This document shows, in pieces, positions 8,015 through 15,908 of a stretch of 32,215 nucleotides of DNA. Position 1 is the stretch's first letter. Each line of letters starts with the position of its first letter. A program made the translations under genes and the position numbers. This stretch comes from Lysobacterales bacterium (GTDB taxonomy: Bacteria; Pseudomonadota; Gammaproteobacteria; Xanthomonadales; SZUA-36), in the NCBI GenBank assembly GCA_029859645.1, contig JAOUCS010000030.1, positions 1 through 32,215 of the forward strand, read 5' to 3'. The notes below the pieces were generated by a model, which was not told the DNA's origin, did not search any database, and worked only from the letters and a program-made list of their open reading frames with translations.

Positions 8015-9531
8015 TCCCGTTCGCCGACTGGCATGAACTCTTCGCCGAATAACACCATTTTTTCGATCGTGCCCTTCGGACCCACTCTGAATTCTGCAAA
8101 CTCCCGCAGCCCCCAGGGTTCATGCTCCACCAGGAAGGTATCGAGGTGCCAGTGGCTCATCGGCATACCGACCTTTTTGGTCTTCAACACCCACTCGCGG
8201 CCGTTTTTTTCGATGACGATCTCGCCCATGGCTTTGCTGGACCAGCTGCCCAGGTAGTTCTCCTGCGGCAGGCTGGGCCGGGTTTTTTTCAGACGTTGGT
8301 TTTCCGATTCCGCCCAGCGCTGATCACCGTCGTCCGCCTGGTTGGCGTACAAGTCGAAGATTTCCTGGTTCCAGTCGCGGGACGTTTCCGGATTTTCGTT
8401 GTCCATGACGGCCCACAGCACGGCATGGCGCAGTTCGGCATGGTCGCGATTGCCCAGCACAACGACCGCCCGGTCTTCGGCCCGGTCTATCCCGATGATC
8501 GCAACCAGGCCGGACAGGCTACCGGTGTGAAAATCGATCTTGCGTCCCTGGAAATTCTGCTGGAACCAGCCCAGGCCGTAGCTGGTCCAGTCGGGCTGGG
8601 TCAGGGCGGTGGTCGGATAAAAGTCCTCGATGGCAATCAGGTGCTGGGGCTTGAACATCTCCTCGAAACGGTCTTCAGTGATCAGCCGCGAACCGTCCGC
8701 GGCCACTCCTCCGCGAAGCAGGAACTGTGCCCACAAGCCCATGTCATGAATGGATGTCCAGGCGGAGCCGGCCGCATCGGCCAGGTCGCCTGGGAAATCC
8801 CACTCGGCCATCTCGAGTTTTTCTTCATTGAAGAAATAGGGTCGAACATAGGACTGGCCCTGCTTGATGCCACCGCGAGTGCCATAGGTTTCCATCATGC
8901 CAATGGGTTGCCAGAGGCGTTCAGTCAGGAAATAGTCCCAGCGTTGTCCGGACAGCCGCTCAATGACCAGACCGGCCAATTCATACATCGTGTTCTGGTA
9001 GATAAGCCGGGTTCGCAGAGGCGCTGCTGCCGGGACTGCGCTTAATCGGCGGATTTGTTCCTCCAGCGGCATTTCCTGGAAAAATGTCCAGCCATCGGTG
9101 CTTGGAAGTCCGGTTCGGTGTGCCAACAGGTCCCTGATCGTCAATTGTTCGGTCAACAGCGGGTCTTTGAAATGCAGTTCCGGAATATGCTTGATGACCG
9201 GGTCGTCCAGCGACAGCTTGCTTTCGTCAACCAGCATCAGGATGCCGGCCGCGACCATCGCCTTGGTGGTCGAGGCATTGGCGAACAGGGTGTGCTTGTC
9301 CACGGCCAATCCGCCATCTGCCTCGGTGCGGCCAAAGCCTTTCTGGTACATCACCTTCGAACTCGACACGACGGTTACGGCCATGCCCGGTACATGCCAC
9401 AGCTCCATACCCCGTTCCACCATACTGTCCAGTCTTTCCCAATCATTGTCTGCCTGCAGAACGCCACAGCAGGCCCAAACGATACATGTTGAAAAAATGG
9501 TTTCAAAAAATCGGCGGGGTAGTGATCTCAT
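8011..9531 (-). CDS. Exported serine hydrolase, beta-lactamase/class C fold
   Basis: A 506-residue protein of the beta-lactamase-related (Pfam Beta-lactamase, PF00144) family. A probable signal peptide covers about residues 1-26, so it should act in the periplasm or outside. The three active-site elements are visible: Ser87-Thr-Thr-Lys90 (SxxK), Tyr178-Gln-Asn180 (YxN) and His335-Thr-Gly337 (HxG in place of KTG). The C-terminal ~110 residues form a small beta domain of the kind often appended to these proteins. The family includes esterases, D-aminopeptidases and penicillin-binding-like enzymes, so an antibiotic-resistance role should not be assumed. An AGGA ribosome site precedes the ATG. 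It is convergent with the PPDK-like gene and shares no obvious operon. Confidence 0.85.
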   Translation of the reverse strand: MRSLPRRFFETIFSTCIVWACCGVLQADNDWERLDSMVERGMELWHVPGMAVTVVSSSKVMYQKGFGRTEADGGLAVDKHTLFANASTTKAMVAAGILMLVDESKLSLDDPVIKHIPELHFKDPLLTEQLTIRDLLAHRTGLPSTDGWTFFQEMPLEEQIRRLSAVPAAAPLRTRLIYQNTMYELAGLVIERLSGQRWDYFLTERLWQPIGMMETYGTRGGIKQGQSYVRPYFFNEEKLEMAEWDFPGDLADAAGSAWTSIHDMGLWAQFLLRGGVAADGSRLITEDRFEEMFKPQHLIAIEDFYPTTALTQPDWTSYGLGWFQQNFQGRKIDFHTGSLSGLVAIIGIDRAEDRAVVVLGNRDHAELRHAVLWAVMDNENPETSRDWNQEIFDLYANQADDGDQRWAESENQRLKKTRPSLPQENYLGSWSSKAMGEIVIEKNGREWVLKTKKVGMPMSHWHLDTFLVEHEPWGLREFAEFRVGPKGTIEKMVLFGEEFMPVGERD

Positions 9532-9649
9532 GTAAGGTTCCTGATTGGTGGCAATTCTGGATGGATGGAAGTTACTACATTGCGGTGCAGATTGCCGCAG
9601 GTGCTGCTAGAGTAAGGTCATTCTGTAACAGATTTAATGGGGAAAATAC

Positions 9650-10240
9650 ATGGCTTCCGACACCAACACCAGCTTGAAGCAGTCATTGGGCGAGCTGCTG
9701 GGCCTGGCTCGCGGACTGATGGCCGACCGGGAACTGACCGACAGCGAGATCAATTTTTTAAATGAGTGGCTCGATAACCGCTACTTGGTGACATCGTCTT
9801 TTCCGGGCAATGTCATTCATGATCGGATCAAGGAAGTGCTGGCAGATGGTGTGATCACCGAGGAAGAACGCAGCCACCTGGTCGATACGCTGGACATGCT
9901 GATCGAAGACCGGCTGGAGGACCTCGCCGAGCAAATCGACCTGACGGAATTATGGTTTGATGAAGTCGGATTGATCGATTTCCAGCAGGCACGCTTCTGC
10001 CTGACCGGCAATTTCGTATATGGCCCCAAAGATGTCTGTAAAACTGCAATCGAGCAGCGCGGTGGAATTGTCACGCCTTCGGTAGGTGAGGAAATCCAGT
10101 TCCTGGTGGTGGGCGGCCTGGGCGTGGATGAATGGCGAACCGGCGGCCTGGGCGCGGAAATCGAGTCTGCGATGAGGCTTCGTGCGACTGGCAAACCGGT
10201 CAAAATCATCCCTGAAGATTGCTGGGTGGCCAAGCTGTAA
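9650..10240 (+). CDS. Small BRCT-domain protein with TerB-like N-terminus
   Basis: A 196-residue soluble protein. Residues about 113-196 form a BRCT domain: the first strand is ARFCLTGNF, the helix is followed by RGG (137-139), and the conserved Trp is at 192 near the C-terminus. This resembles the BRCT repeat of NAD-dependent DNA ligase and of some exonuclease/replication proteins. Residues 1-100 are acidic and helical with repeated ADRELTDSEINFL and ADGVITEEERSHL motifs, similar to the TerB-like fold. Such stand-alone proteins are usually annotated as BRCT domain-containing proteins; a nucleic-acid or protein-binding role is inferred. The gene is monocistronic, preceded by a GGGGA ribosome site and divergent from the serine hydrolase gene. 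Confidence 0.8.
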   Translation: MASDTNTSLKQSLGELLGLARGLMADRELTDSEINFLNEWLDNRYLVTSSFPGNVIHDRIKEVLADGVITEEERSHLVDTLDMLIEDRLEDLAEQIDLTELWFDEVGLIDFQQARFCLTGNFVYGPKDVCKTAIEQRGGIVTPSVGEEIQFLVVGGLGVDEWRTGGLGAEIESAMRLRATGKPVKIIPEDCWVAKL

Positions 10241-10262
10241 GCTGCCCCCGGCGGTCACTGAG

Positions 10263-11291
10263 TCACGCGGGGTCTTCGGCCACCTGCACGATCAATTTGC
10301 CAAAGTTTTTGCCGCGGAACAGCCAGTTAAAGTACTCGGGTGCATTCTCCAGGCCTTCGACAATGGTCTCACGGTACTTGATTTTGCCTTCCGCTACCCA
10401 CTCGGTCAGTTTAAGGTTCGCTTCGGCATACTCCGAAATGTAGTTGAAAACCAGGAAGAACTGGTGCCATGGAGGGTTCTCAAGCTCACCAAATATATGA
10501 AACGGTGTTCGGGTTTCTGAAACTTTCCTCGCGTTGTAGCTGGATATGTAACCGCAGATAGGTACTCGTGCCCCCGGATTGAGCTGCTTGGCCACGGCTT
10601 CGGCGAGCGCTCCTCCTACGGACTCGAAGTAGATGTCGATTCCGTTGGGACAGGCCTTTGCCAGCGCATCGTCGAGATGGCCGGCCTTGTAGTCAATGCA
10701 TTCGTCAAAGCCCAGTTCATTCCTGACCCAGTCACATTTTTCCGGGCCACCGGCAACTCCCACCACGCGCAGACGTTCCATCCTGGCAATCTGGCCCACC
10801 ACTGAACCTACGGCTCCGGAAGCAGCGGAGACTACAATGGTCTCACCGGCACTGGGCTTGCCTTCGCGCAGCAATCCGAAATAAGCGGTTCGTCCGGGCA
10901 TGCCGCAGACGCCCAGATAAGTGGAAAGGGGTACCCGGGCAGGATCGACCGGGTAGACCATCAAATCGTTTTCCTCGGCAATGAAATAGCTCTGCCAGCC
11001 TGAAGGACAGCAGACATACTCGCCCTTGGTGAATCGCAGAGACTTTGATTTGATGACAACCCCCGCGGTTTCGCCGGTAATGACGCCGCCGATGGGTACG
11101 GGATCGGCATACGATTTCTCCTTGCTCATCCGGCCGCGCATATAAGGATCCAGTGACAGGTAAATCACCTTGATCAGCACCTGGCCGTTCTTCAGTTTCG
11201 GGACAGGCTCCTTTTCAATCCGGTAGTTATCTGCAACAGGTTCGCCAGCAGGGCGGCTGGCCAGCACGATTCGGGTGTTTTCTAGTGTCAT
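10263..11291 (-). CDS. curA: NADPH-dependent MDR-family reductase (CurA/leukotriene B4 dehydrogenase-like)
   Basis: A 342-residue zinc-independent medium-chain dehydrogenase/reductase. The N-terminal catalytic domain carries the family pattern LDPYMRGRMS. The Rossmann nucleotide site is VSAASGAVGSVVGQIARM, followed by VVGVAGGPEKCDWV, typical of NADPH-using alkenal/one oxidoreductases. The C-terminal segment GLENAPEYFNWLFRGKNFGKLIVQV closes the family. Members reduce the double bond of alpha,beta-unsaturated ketones and aldehydes (curcumin, 15-oxo-prostaglandin), usually for detoxification in the cytoplasm. The symbol curA is assigned by family resemblance only. It is a single gene, convergent with the BRCT gene, with an inverted repeat about 75 bp upstream that may be its operator. 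Confidence 0.85.
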   Translation of the reverse strand: MTLENTRIVLASRPAGEPVADNYRIEKEPVPKLKNGQVLIKVIYLSLDPYMRGRMSKEKSYADPVPIGGVITGETAGVVIKSKSLRFTKGEYVCCPSGWQSYFIAEENDLMVYPVDPARVPLSTYLGVCGMPGRTAYFGLLREGKPSAGETIVVSAASGAVGSVVGQIARMERLRVVGVAGGPEKCDWVRNELGFDECIDYKAGHLDDALAKACPNGIDIYFESVGGALAEAVAKQLNPGARVPICGYISSYNARKVSETRTPFHIFGELENPPWHQFFLVFNYISEYAEANLKLTEWVAEGKIKYRETIVEGLENAPEYFNWLFRGKNFGKLIVQVAEDPA

Positions 11292-11365
11292 TTCAATTCA
11301 TTGATCAGTAACAAGGGATTGGCTTCTAAGTGTCCAGGTTTGCAATCAAGCATAGTCGTTTAACA

Positions 11366-11387
11366 AATGAATGCCAAAACATTCATT
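11366..11387. promoter_or_regulatory. 8-bp inverted repeat in the curA-rlpA divergent spacer (possible operator)
   Basis: AATGAATG (11366-11373) and CATTCATT (11380-11387) are perfect inverse complements around a 6-bp CCAAAA spacer. It lies 75 bp before the curA start and 148 bp before the RlpA-like start. Spacing and symmetry fit a dimeric repressor site, but no matching regulator gene is nearby. The 243-bp spacer holds nothing else I can assign. Confidence 0.35.
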
Positions 11388-11534
11388 GCAAACAGCGGCC
11401 GGAAGGTTTCCTTTGGGTAGCTTCGACTTCCTTGTACAATTTGCAGACAGGATCCGGCGAAACGACTGACCGATCAGCGGAATATCTGAAAATCGGAATG
11501 CAAGTACCGGAATACTACTCATGGGAGAGCAGGA

Positions 11535-11888
11535 ATGAAGTTCATCCAGAAAACACTTGTGAGCGTGGCGCTGTTATTGGCCTCTGCGGCCCAGGCGGGC
11601 ACCGAGGAAGGTGTGGCCTCTTATTACGCTGACTCGCTCGATGGCAACAAGACCGCCAGTGGTGAAGTCTATGATAAAAGCGCCATGACCGCCGCACACA
11701 GGACCTTGCCTTTTGGGACCGAAGTGAGAGTCACCAATCTTTCCAATCAGAAGGAGGTGGTGGTTCGAATCAACGACCGGGGACCCCATGCAAAGTCCCG
11801 CGTGATTGATGTCTCTGGTGCTGCGGCAAAAAAACTGGGGTTGATCGATTCAGGGACCGCTAAAGTCCGGATCAGCTACGAGGAATAA
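11535..11888 (+). CDS. RlpA-like double-psi beta-barrel protein, short exported form
   Basis: A 117-residue protein with a clear signal peptide (MKFIQKTLVSVALLLASAAQA). The rest is one RlpA-type double-psi barrel: VASYYADSLDGNKTASGEVYD, then AAHRTLPFGTEVRVTNL, then VVRINDRGPHAKSRVIDVS. RlpA proteins are septal lytic transglycosylases acting on stripped glycan strands. This one lacks the C-terminal SPOR domain of septal RlpA and is much shorter, so septal targeting is unlikely and activity is uncertain. GGGAGAG upstream serves as ribosome site. Only 7 bp separate it from the next gene, so it probably heads an operon with the two dehydrogenase genes, though these are functionally unrelated. Confidence 0.85.
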   Translation: MKFIQKTLVSVALLLASAAQAGTEEGVASYYADSLDGNKTASGEVYDKSAMTAAHRTLPFGTEVRVTNLSNQKEVVVRINDRGPHAKSRVIDVSGAAAKKLGLIDSGTAKVRISYEE

Positions 11889-11895
11889 GCCTGAT

Positions 11896-12837
11896 ATGGC
11901 AACGCCGGACGTCCTGGTTGCGGTTCACGACGCGCAAGCCTACCCGCCTTTGCTTGATGAAATGCTGGGAAGCGAAGTCCGCGTCAGCACTGCGACTGGC
12001 GCAGAGGAAGTCCTGAAAGTTTACGACGGGCAAACCGTCGTATTGGGGGAGCCGGACCTGCTAGCGCTCACCATCGATGATATGCCTGCGGTTCAATGGG
12101 TGCAGTCGAGCTGGGCCGGGGTTACGCCTTTATTGAGTTGTCGCAGGCAGAACTTCTTACTCACCGGAATCAAAAACACTTTCGGTGCGCAGATGGCGGA
12201 GTACGTGTTTGCTTACCTGCTGGCGAGAGAAATCAGGATACTGGAGCGGCTGGGCCGCCAGTCGCAGAAAAGCTGGTGGGATGAGCCTTCAGGTGGCTTG
12301 CAAGGGAAAACCCTGGGTGTGATGGGCACCGGATCTATCGGCAGCGAGATTGCCAGGACTGCAAGAGCCTTTGGCATGAGTGTCATTGGATTCAGCCGCA
12401 GCGGCAAAACGTCTGAGTCTTTTGACAAGGTGTATGCCGGCGACCAGTTGGCAGATTTCCTGCCCGGTCTCGATTACCTGGTCGCCGTTTTGCCGGATAC
12501 GCCGGGAACCAGGCACCTGCTGGGAGCGGAGGCTTTCGCCCGGATGAAGAACAGTTGCTACCTGGTCAACGTGGGCAGGGGATCACTGATTGACGAGCAG
12601 GCCCTGCTCAAAGCACTCTATGCGGAGCAACTGGCGGGAGCGGTTCTCGATGTTTTCGAGTCGGAACCATTGGCAGAGGATAGTCCCCTGTGGCATGCAC
12701 CCAACCTGTTGCTGACCGGGCACATCGCAGCCATTAGCCGGCCGCGGGATATCGCAGAGATTTTCAGCGCGAACTACCGCAAGTTCTGCAATGGTGAACC
12801 ACTGGATTACCGGGTCGATTTCGACCGGGGATACTGA
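11896..12837 (+). CDS. D-2-hydroxyacid dehydrogenase family protein
   Basis: A 313-residue NAD(P)-dependent D-isomer-specific 2-hydroxyacid dehydrogenase. The dinucleotide site is GVMGTGSIGSEIA with GTGSIG at 144-149. The catalytic trio can be placed: Arg228 in VNVGRGSLID, Glu257 in DVFESEPL and His276 in LTGHIAAIS. The order and the short N-terminal domain recall GhrA-type glyoxylate/hydroxypyruvate reductases, but the substrate is not determined by sequence. It acts in the cytoplasm. It follows the RlpA-like gene by 7 bp (GAGGA ribosome site inside the end of that gene) and precedes the SDR gene by 23 bp. The pair of oxidoreductases may act on the same small metabolite, which is an inference. 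Confidence 0.85.
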   Translation: MATPDVLVAVHDAQAYPPLLDEMLGSEVRVSTATGAEEVLKVYDGQTVVLGEPDLLALTIDDMPAVQWVQSSWAGVTPLLSCRRQNFLLTGIKNTFGAQMAEYVFAYLLAREIRILERLGRQSQKSWWDEPSGGLQGKTLGVMGTGSIGSEIARTARAFGMSVIGFSRSGKTSESFDKVYAGDQLADFLPGLDYLVAVLPDTPGTRHLLGAEAFARMKNSCYLVNVGRGSLIDEQALLKALYAEQLAGAVLDVFESEPLAEDSPLWHAPNLLLTGHIAAISRPRDIAEIFSANYRKFCNGEPLDYRVDFDRGY

Positions 12838-12860
12838 ATATTTCAAAAGGCGAAAAAATC

Positions 12861-13616
12861 ATGGCGGGAGTAGAAGGAAGAGTTGCCCTGGTGACCGGGG
12901 CCGGGCGCGGGATCGGTCTCGAGGCGGCGAAATTACTGGCGGCGCGCGGCGCCAAGGTGATGGCGGTTGCCCGTAGCGAAAATGAACTGGCCAGCCTGGG
13001 GCTGGATTACGTGGTGGCTGACCTGGGAACCGCTGAAGGCTGCTCCCATGCCGTCGAACAGGCGCGCCAGCGATTGGGGCCGATCGAAATTTTTGTCTGC
13101 AATCACGGCATCGGTTCTGCTCATGAAAAAGTCATTTGGGAGCAGGATCCACAGCTGTGGGATGAAACCATCCGGATCAACCTGGATGGCCCATTCCACC
13201 TGTCGAGGCTGATTACTCCGGGAATGGTGGCGCAGGGTTACGGCCGGATCGTCTACACCAGCTCAACAGCAGGTGAGGTGGCGGAGCCCGCCAGTGCTGC
13301 TTACAACAGTTCGAAACATGGGCTGCTCGGATTGATGCGGTCGGTTGCAGTCGATGGAGGCATGCATGGCATCACCTCCAATGCGGTGTTGCCCGGCTGG
13401 GTTCGAACGGAAATGGCCGAGAACTCAGCGATTGCCGAAGCACAGGAGAGGGGCATCAGCACAGAGGATGTGTGGGCTGAAAGGGCGGCGCTGTATCCGG
13501 CGGGCCGCGTCGTTACACCCTTGGAAGTGGCGGAAATGATCGCTTTCCTGGCATCCGAAGAATCCAGCGGCGTCAGTGGCCAGGCAGTGACCGTTGCACT
13601 GGGCGGTATTTACTGA
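12861..13616 (+). CDS. Short-chain dehydrogenase/reductase (SDR)
   Basis: A 251-residue classical SDR. TGAGRGIG at 12-19 is the cofactor site, NHGIG at about 81-85 replaces the NNAG motif, and Asn107, Ser135, Tyr148 and Lys152 (YNSSK) form the catalytic set. The C-terminus VSGQAVTVALGGIY is typical of the FabG-like branch. It would be a cytoplasmic NAD(P)-dependent oxidoreductase of an unidentified alcohol or ketone. An AAGGCG ribosome site lies before the ATG, and the gene is 23 bp downstream of the hydroxyacid dehydrogenase gene. It is convergent with DUF190, with only 6 bp between the ends. Confidence 0.85.
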   Translation: MAGVEGRVALVTGAGRGIGLEAAKLLAARGAKVMAVARSENELASLGLDYVVADLGTAEGCSHAVEQARQRLGPIEIFVCNHGIGSAHEKVIWEQDPQLWDETIRINLDGPFHLSRLITPGMVAQGYGRIVYTSSTAGEVAEPASAAYNSSKHGLLGLMRSVAVDGGMHGITSNAVLPGWVRTEMAENSAIAEAQERGISTEDVWAERAALYPAGRVVTPLEVAEMIAFLASEESSGVSGQAVTVALGGIY

Positions 13617-13622
13617 AGTCTG

Positions 13623-13976
13623 TCAGGAGTTTTTTTCCGGCAGATAGTGAATGACGCGGATGTTTTCCAGCGTTACCAGGCCGCCACTGTTGGCATCTTC
13701 CATGAGCGCCGAAAGCGTCGGTTGAAAGGCCTCGATTTTTGCTTCCTCGTCGACGATTTCGACCACCATGGAAAGGTCCGCCGACAGGTCGAGAATCTTG
13801 GTCGTGCGAATGTGATCGGTAGCGCCGTAACCCAGTACTCCTTTGAGTACCGTGGCGCCCGCCAGCCCTGCCTCGCGGGCTGCTTTGACGATGACTTCAT
13901 GCAGCGGGTGGTGGCCAACCTTGTCGCTTTCTCCGATGAATATCCTCAGCAGTACAGCTTGTCCGGAAATTTCCAT
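13623..13976 (-). CDS. DUF190 protein (fluoride-locus partner)
   Basis: A 117-residue cytoplasmic protein of the DUF190 family, recognised by LLRIFIGESDKVGHHPLHEVIVKAAREAGLAGATVLKGVLGYG and the SMVVEIVDEEAKI strand. The fold is ferredoxin-like, related to PII-type proteins. DUF190 genes are widely found next to crcB, and their role in fluoride resistance is inferred from that linkage. Here it starts 2 bp after the crcB stop codon, which supports coupling. The precise biochemical role is unknown. Confidence 0.85.
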   Translation of the reverse strand: MEISGQAVLLRIFIGESDKVGHHPLHEVIVKAAREAGLAGATVLKGVLGYGATDHIRTTKILDLSADLSMVVEIVDEEAKIEAFQPTLSALMEDANSGGLVTLENIRVIHYLPEKNS

Positions 13977-13978
13977 GC

Positions 13979-14368
13979 TTACCTCATGCTCAATTCGACA
14001 ATCAACAGACCCAGGGCAAAGGCCAGGGCAGCGCCGGCCAGGGTTGCTGCAAAGTAGGTGGATGCAAAGAAAAACTCCTTGTCCTGGATGAACTGCCCCA
14101 GTTCATAGATAAACGACGACATGGTCGTGAATCCGCCACAGAAACCCGTGGCCAGTAACAGTCGCATTTCGGTGGACAACAGTTCGGTTTTGCCGCTGAC
14201 CCCCGCAATGATGCCAACGACCAGGCAGCCTGCCAGGTTGGAAAGCAGTGTGCCGTATGGCAGGCTGAACGCGGCCAGGTTCTGCGTAGCAAGGGTCAGG
14301 CCATAGCGGCTCAGTCCGCCAAGCATACTGCCTGCCCCTACGAACACCAGTGCGATGAAAGTCTGCAT
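13979..14368 (-). CDS. crcB: Fluoride channel CrcB/FluC
   Basis: A 129-residue, four-helix membrane protein of the CrcB/Fluc family, which exports fluoride as a dual-topology dimer. Family motifs are present: GGLSRYGL near the start, PYGTLLSNLAGC with the conserved Asn44, and GFCGGFTTMSSF in the third helix. In characterised Fluc channels the last motif reads TTFSTF and supplies two pore phenylalanines. Here the first is Met83 and the second Phe86. It is followed after 2 bp by DUF190 and lies 41 bp downstream of the MFS gene. That gap is too short for a fluoride riboswitch, so it may be co-transcribed with the sugar transporter or have a weak promoter of its own. Confidence 0.9.
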   Translation of the reverse strand: MQTFIALVFVGAGSMLGGLSRYGLTLATQNLAAFSLPYGTLLSNLAGCLVVGIIAGVSGKTELLSTEMRLLLATGFCGGFTTMSSFIYELGQFIQDKEFFFASTYFAATLAGAALAFALGLLIVELSMR

Positions 14369-14409
14369 TGTCGAAACTGTACCGCAGCGCGCCGCAGCAC
14401 GTAAACCGC

Positions 14410-15834
14410 TTAATCGTCTTCCCTGACGAAACTCCAGGCAATGGCCGACAGGGCCAGGCTGGCGGCGGAGATGGCGAAAATGATGTTCTTGTCCGGCGCA
14501 CGGCTGATCAGCAATGCAACGCCCAGGCTGACGACCAGCTGCGGCAGCACCACCGAGAGGTTGAACAGGCCCATGAACAGGCCCATGCGAGCCTGGCTGA
14601 CCTTCTGGGAAACGATCGCAAATGGCAGGCTGACGATGGCCGCCCAGCCGATACCCAGCACAGCCATCAGCAAATAAATTTTCGCCGGGCTGACACCAAA
14701 CCCATAAAGGCCGACGTACCCGGCTGTCATAAACGCCATGCAGATGACATGTGTCTTGATGCGACCGATGCGATGCGCCAACGGCATCAGTACCACTGCA
14801 GGCAGCAGCGCTCCCACTGCATTCAGTACCAGGAAGCTCATGGACCCGACCCGGCCAAGGTCTATATCCGACATGCCGGGCAGTTGCTGCTGCAGAAAAG
14901 GAAAAAGGAATACAAAGGTCGTCTGGATGCCCACCCAGCTGAAGGAATGCGCTGCAATCACCTTGCGAAAGGAGGTCAATCTGCCGCCGTCAGCGGTTTC
15001 TTTCTCAAGCAATGCCTGTGCGACCAACAGAACAGTGACCACGGCACAGGCAATTTCCGCATAGTAATTTGCCGGTTCAATACCGGCCATGCGACGGCCC
15101 ATGGCATAAATGTCATAAACCAGGAAACCCCACAGCGGGCGAATGGCGATCAGCATGCCGAGAAGGGAGTCCTGCTTTTGTGATTTGACAGCTTCAGCAG
15201 GCGTCTTGGGTTCTGACTCGAGTTCACGGGGCTCGGTGATGAACAGCGTGGGAACAATCGAAAACAGCAGCACGATCACAGCACCCGCGTAGATCAGGAC
15301 ATAATTGTCGAACACCGCGCCGACGGCGTAAGCCAGCACCCCGAAAGTGCCGGAGATGCTCTGCATCCAGGTATAGCCCTTGGTGCGTTCATCGCCCTCA
15401 TCGGTGACGTCGGCAATGATGGAACGTGTCGGGTTAAAACTCACATTGATGGCCAGGTCCAGCGTCAGTGCCACCGCGATGGCGACACCCAGTATCCCGC
15501 CTACCCCCAGGTTGGCTGAAATCACGTCCAGGTTGGGCAGCGCCAGCAGCATCAGCGCGGCAAGCATGCCGCCAATCAGGATGAAAGGCCGGCGGCGGCC
15601 GTTCCAGAACCAGACCTTGTCACTGATCACGCCGATAATGACTTGTCCCAGGATGCCGGCGAGTGGACCGGCGGCCCAGACCAGTCCAACGTCATGGATG
15701 TCGAGTTGGTACTGGGTGGTCAGAATCCAGCTCAACGCCGAGATCTGGATGGAAAGCGCGAAGCCCATTGCCGTGGAAGGCAGGCTCAGCAGGGCGAAGA
15801 ACGCGGGGCTTTTTGATTGCTGGAATTTATGCAT
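14410..15834 (-). CDS. SLC45-like MFS sugar transporter
   Basis: A 474-residue inner-membrane protein with about 12 hydrophobic helices. The loop after the second helix has GRRRPFILIGG, the MFS A-motif variant seen in SLC45/sucrose-type and GPH-like sugar transporters. An acidic stretch with FNPTRSIIADV follows, and a cytoplasmic loop around residues 203-222 (ITEPRELESEPKTPAEAVKS) separates the two halves. It is a paralogue in type of the MFS gene at 26670, with similar helix order and the shared C-terminal motif GIGWAAIVSLPFAI. A regulator-box-like palindrome at 15884-15897, about 50 bp upstream, links it to the starch regulon. The likely substrate is maltose or a short maltodextrin, by context only. 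Confidence 0.8.
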   Translation of the reverse strand: MHKFQQSKSPAFFALLSLPSTAMGFALSIQISALSWILTTQYQLDIHDVGLVWAAGPLAGILGQVIIGVISDKVWFWNGRRRPFILIGGMLAALMLLALPNLDVISANLGVGGILGVAIAVALTLDLAINVSFNPTRSIIADVTDEGDERTKGYTWMQSISGTFGVLAYAVGAVFDNYVLIYAGAVIVLLFSIVPTLFITEPRELESEPKTPAEAVKSQKQDSLLGMLIAIRPLWGFLVYDIYAMGRRMAGIEPANYYAEIACAVVTVLLVAQALLEKETADGGRLTSFRKVIAAHSFSWVGIQTTFVFLFPFLQQQLPGMSDIDLGRVGSMSFLVLNAVGALLPAVVLMPLAHRIGRIKTHVICMAFMTAGYVGLYGFGVSPAKIYLLMAVLGIGWAAIVSLPFAIVSQKVSQARMGLFMGLFNLSVVLPQLVVSLGVALLISRAPDKNIIFAISAASLALSAIAWSFVREDD

Positions 15835-15883
15835 GGGGAAGAACCATAGTTCTTTTGTGGCCGCGATGCCTGTTTCGCCGCTC

Positions 15884-15897
15884 TGAATACGAATTCA
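15884..15897. promoter_or_regulatory. LacI-type operator candidate upstream of the MFS gene
   Basis: CTGAATACGAATTCAG (15883-15898) is a near-perfect palindrome around a central CG. It matches the boxes at 17000 and 24534 in 11 of 14 core positions, including TGAATACG. It sits in the 74-bp gap between the regulator stop and the MFS start, placed to control the MFS gene. Confidence 0.55.
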
Positions 15898-15908
15898 GGC
15901 TGGGTGGG

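Noticed and set aside
8122-9045. 307-codon plus-strand frame opposite the serine hydrolase
   Set aside because: The minus-strand frame shows all three active-site motifs; the opposite frame is low-complexity shadow.
8011-9531. Antibiotic-resistance beta-lactamase
   Set aside because: HTG replaces KTG and the overall length and extra C-terminal domain fit the broader esterase/peptidase family.
13617-13640. Terminator from the T-run between SDR and DUF190
   Set aside because: The T-run lies within the DUF190 coding end and has no convincing stem.
14369-14409. Fluoride riboswitch before crcB
   Set aside because: Only 41 bp separate crcB from the MFS stop and no riboswitch pseudoknot pattern is visible.
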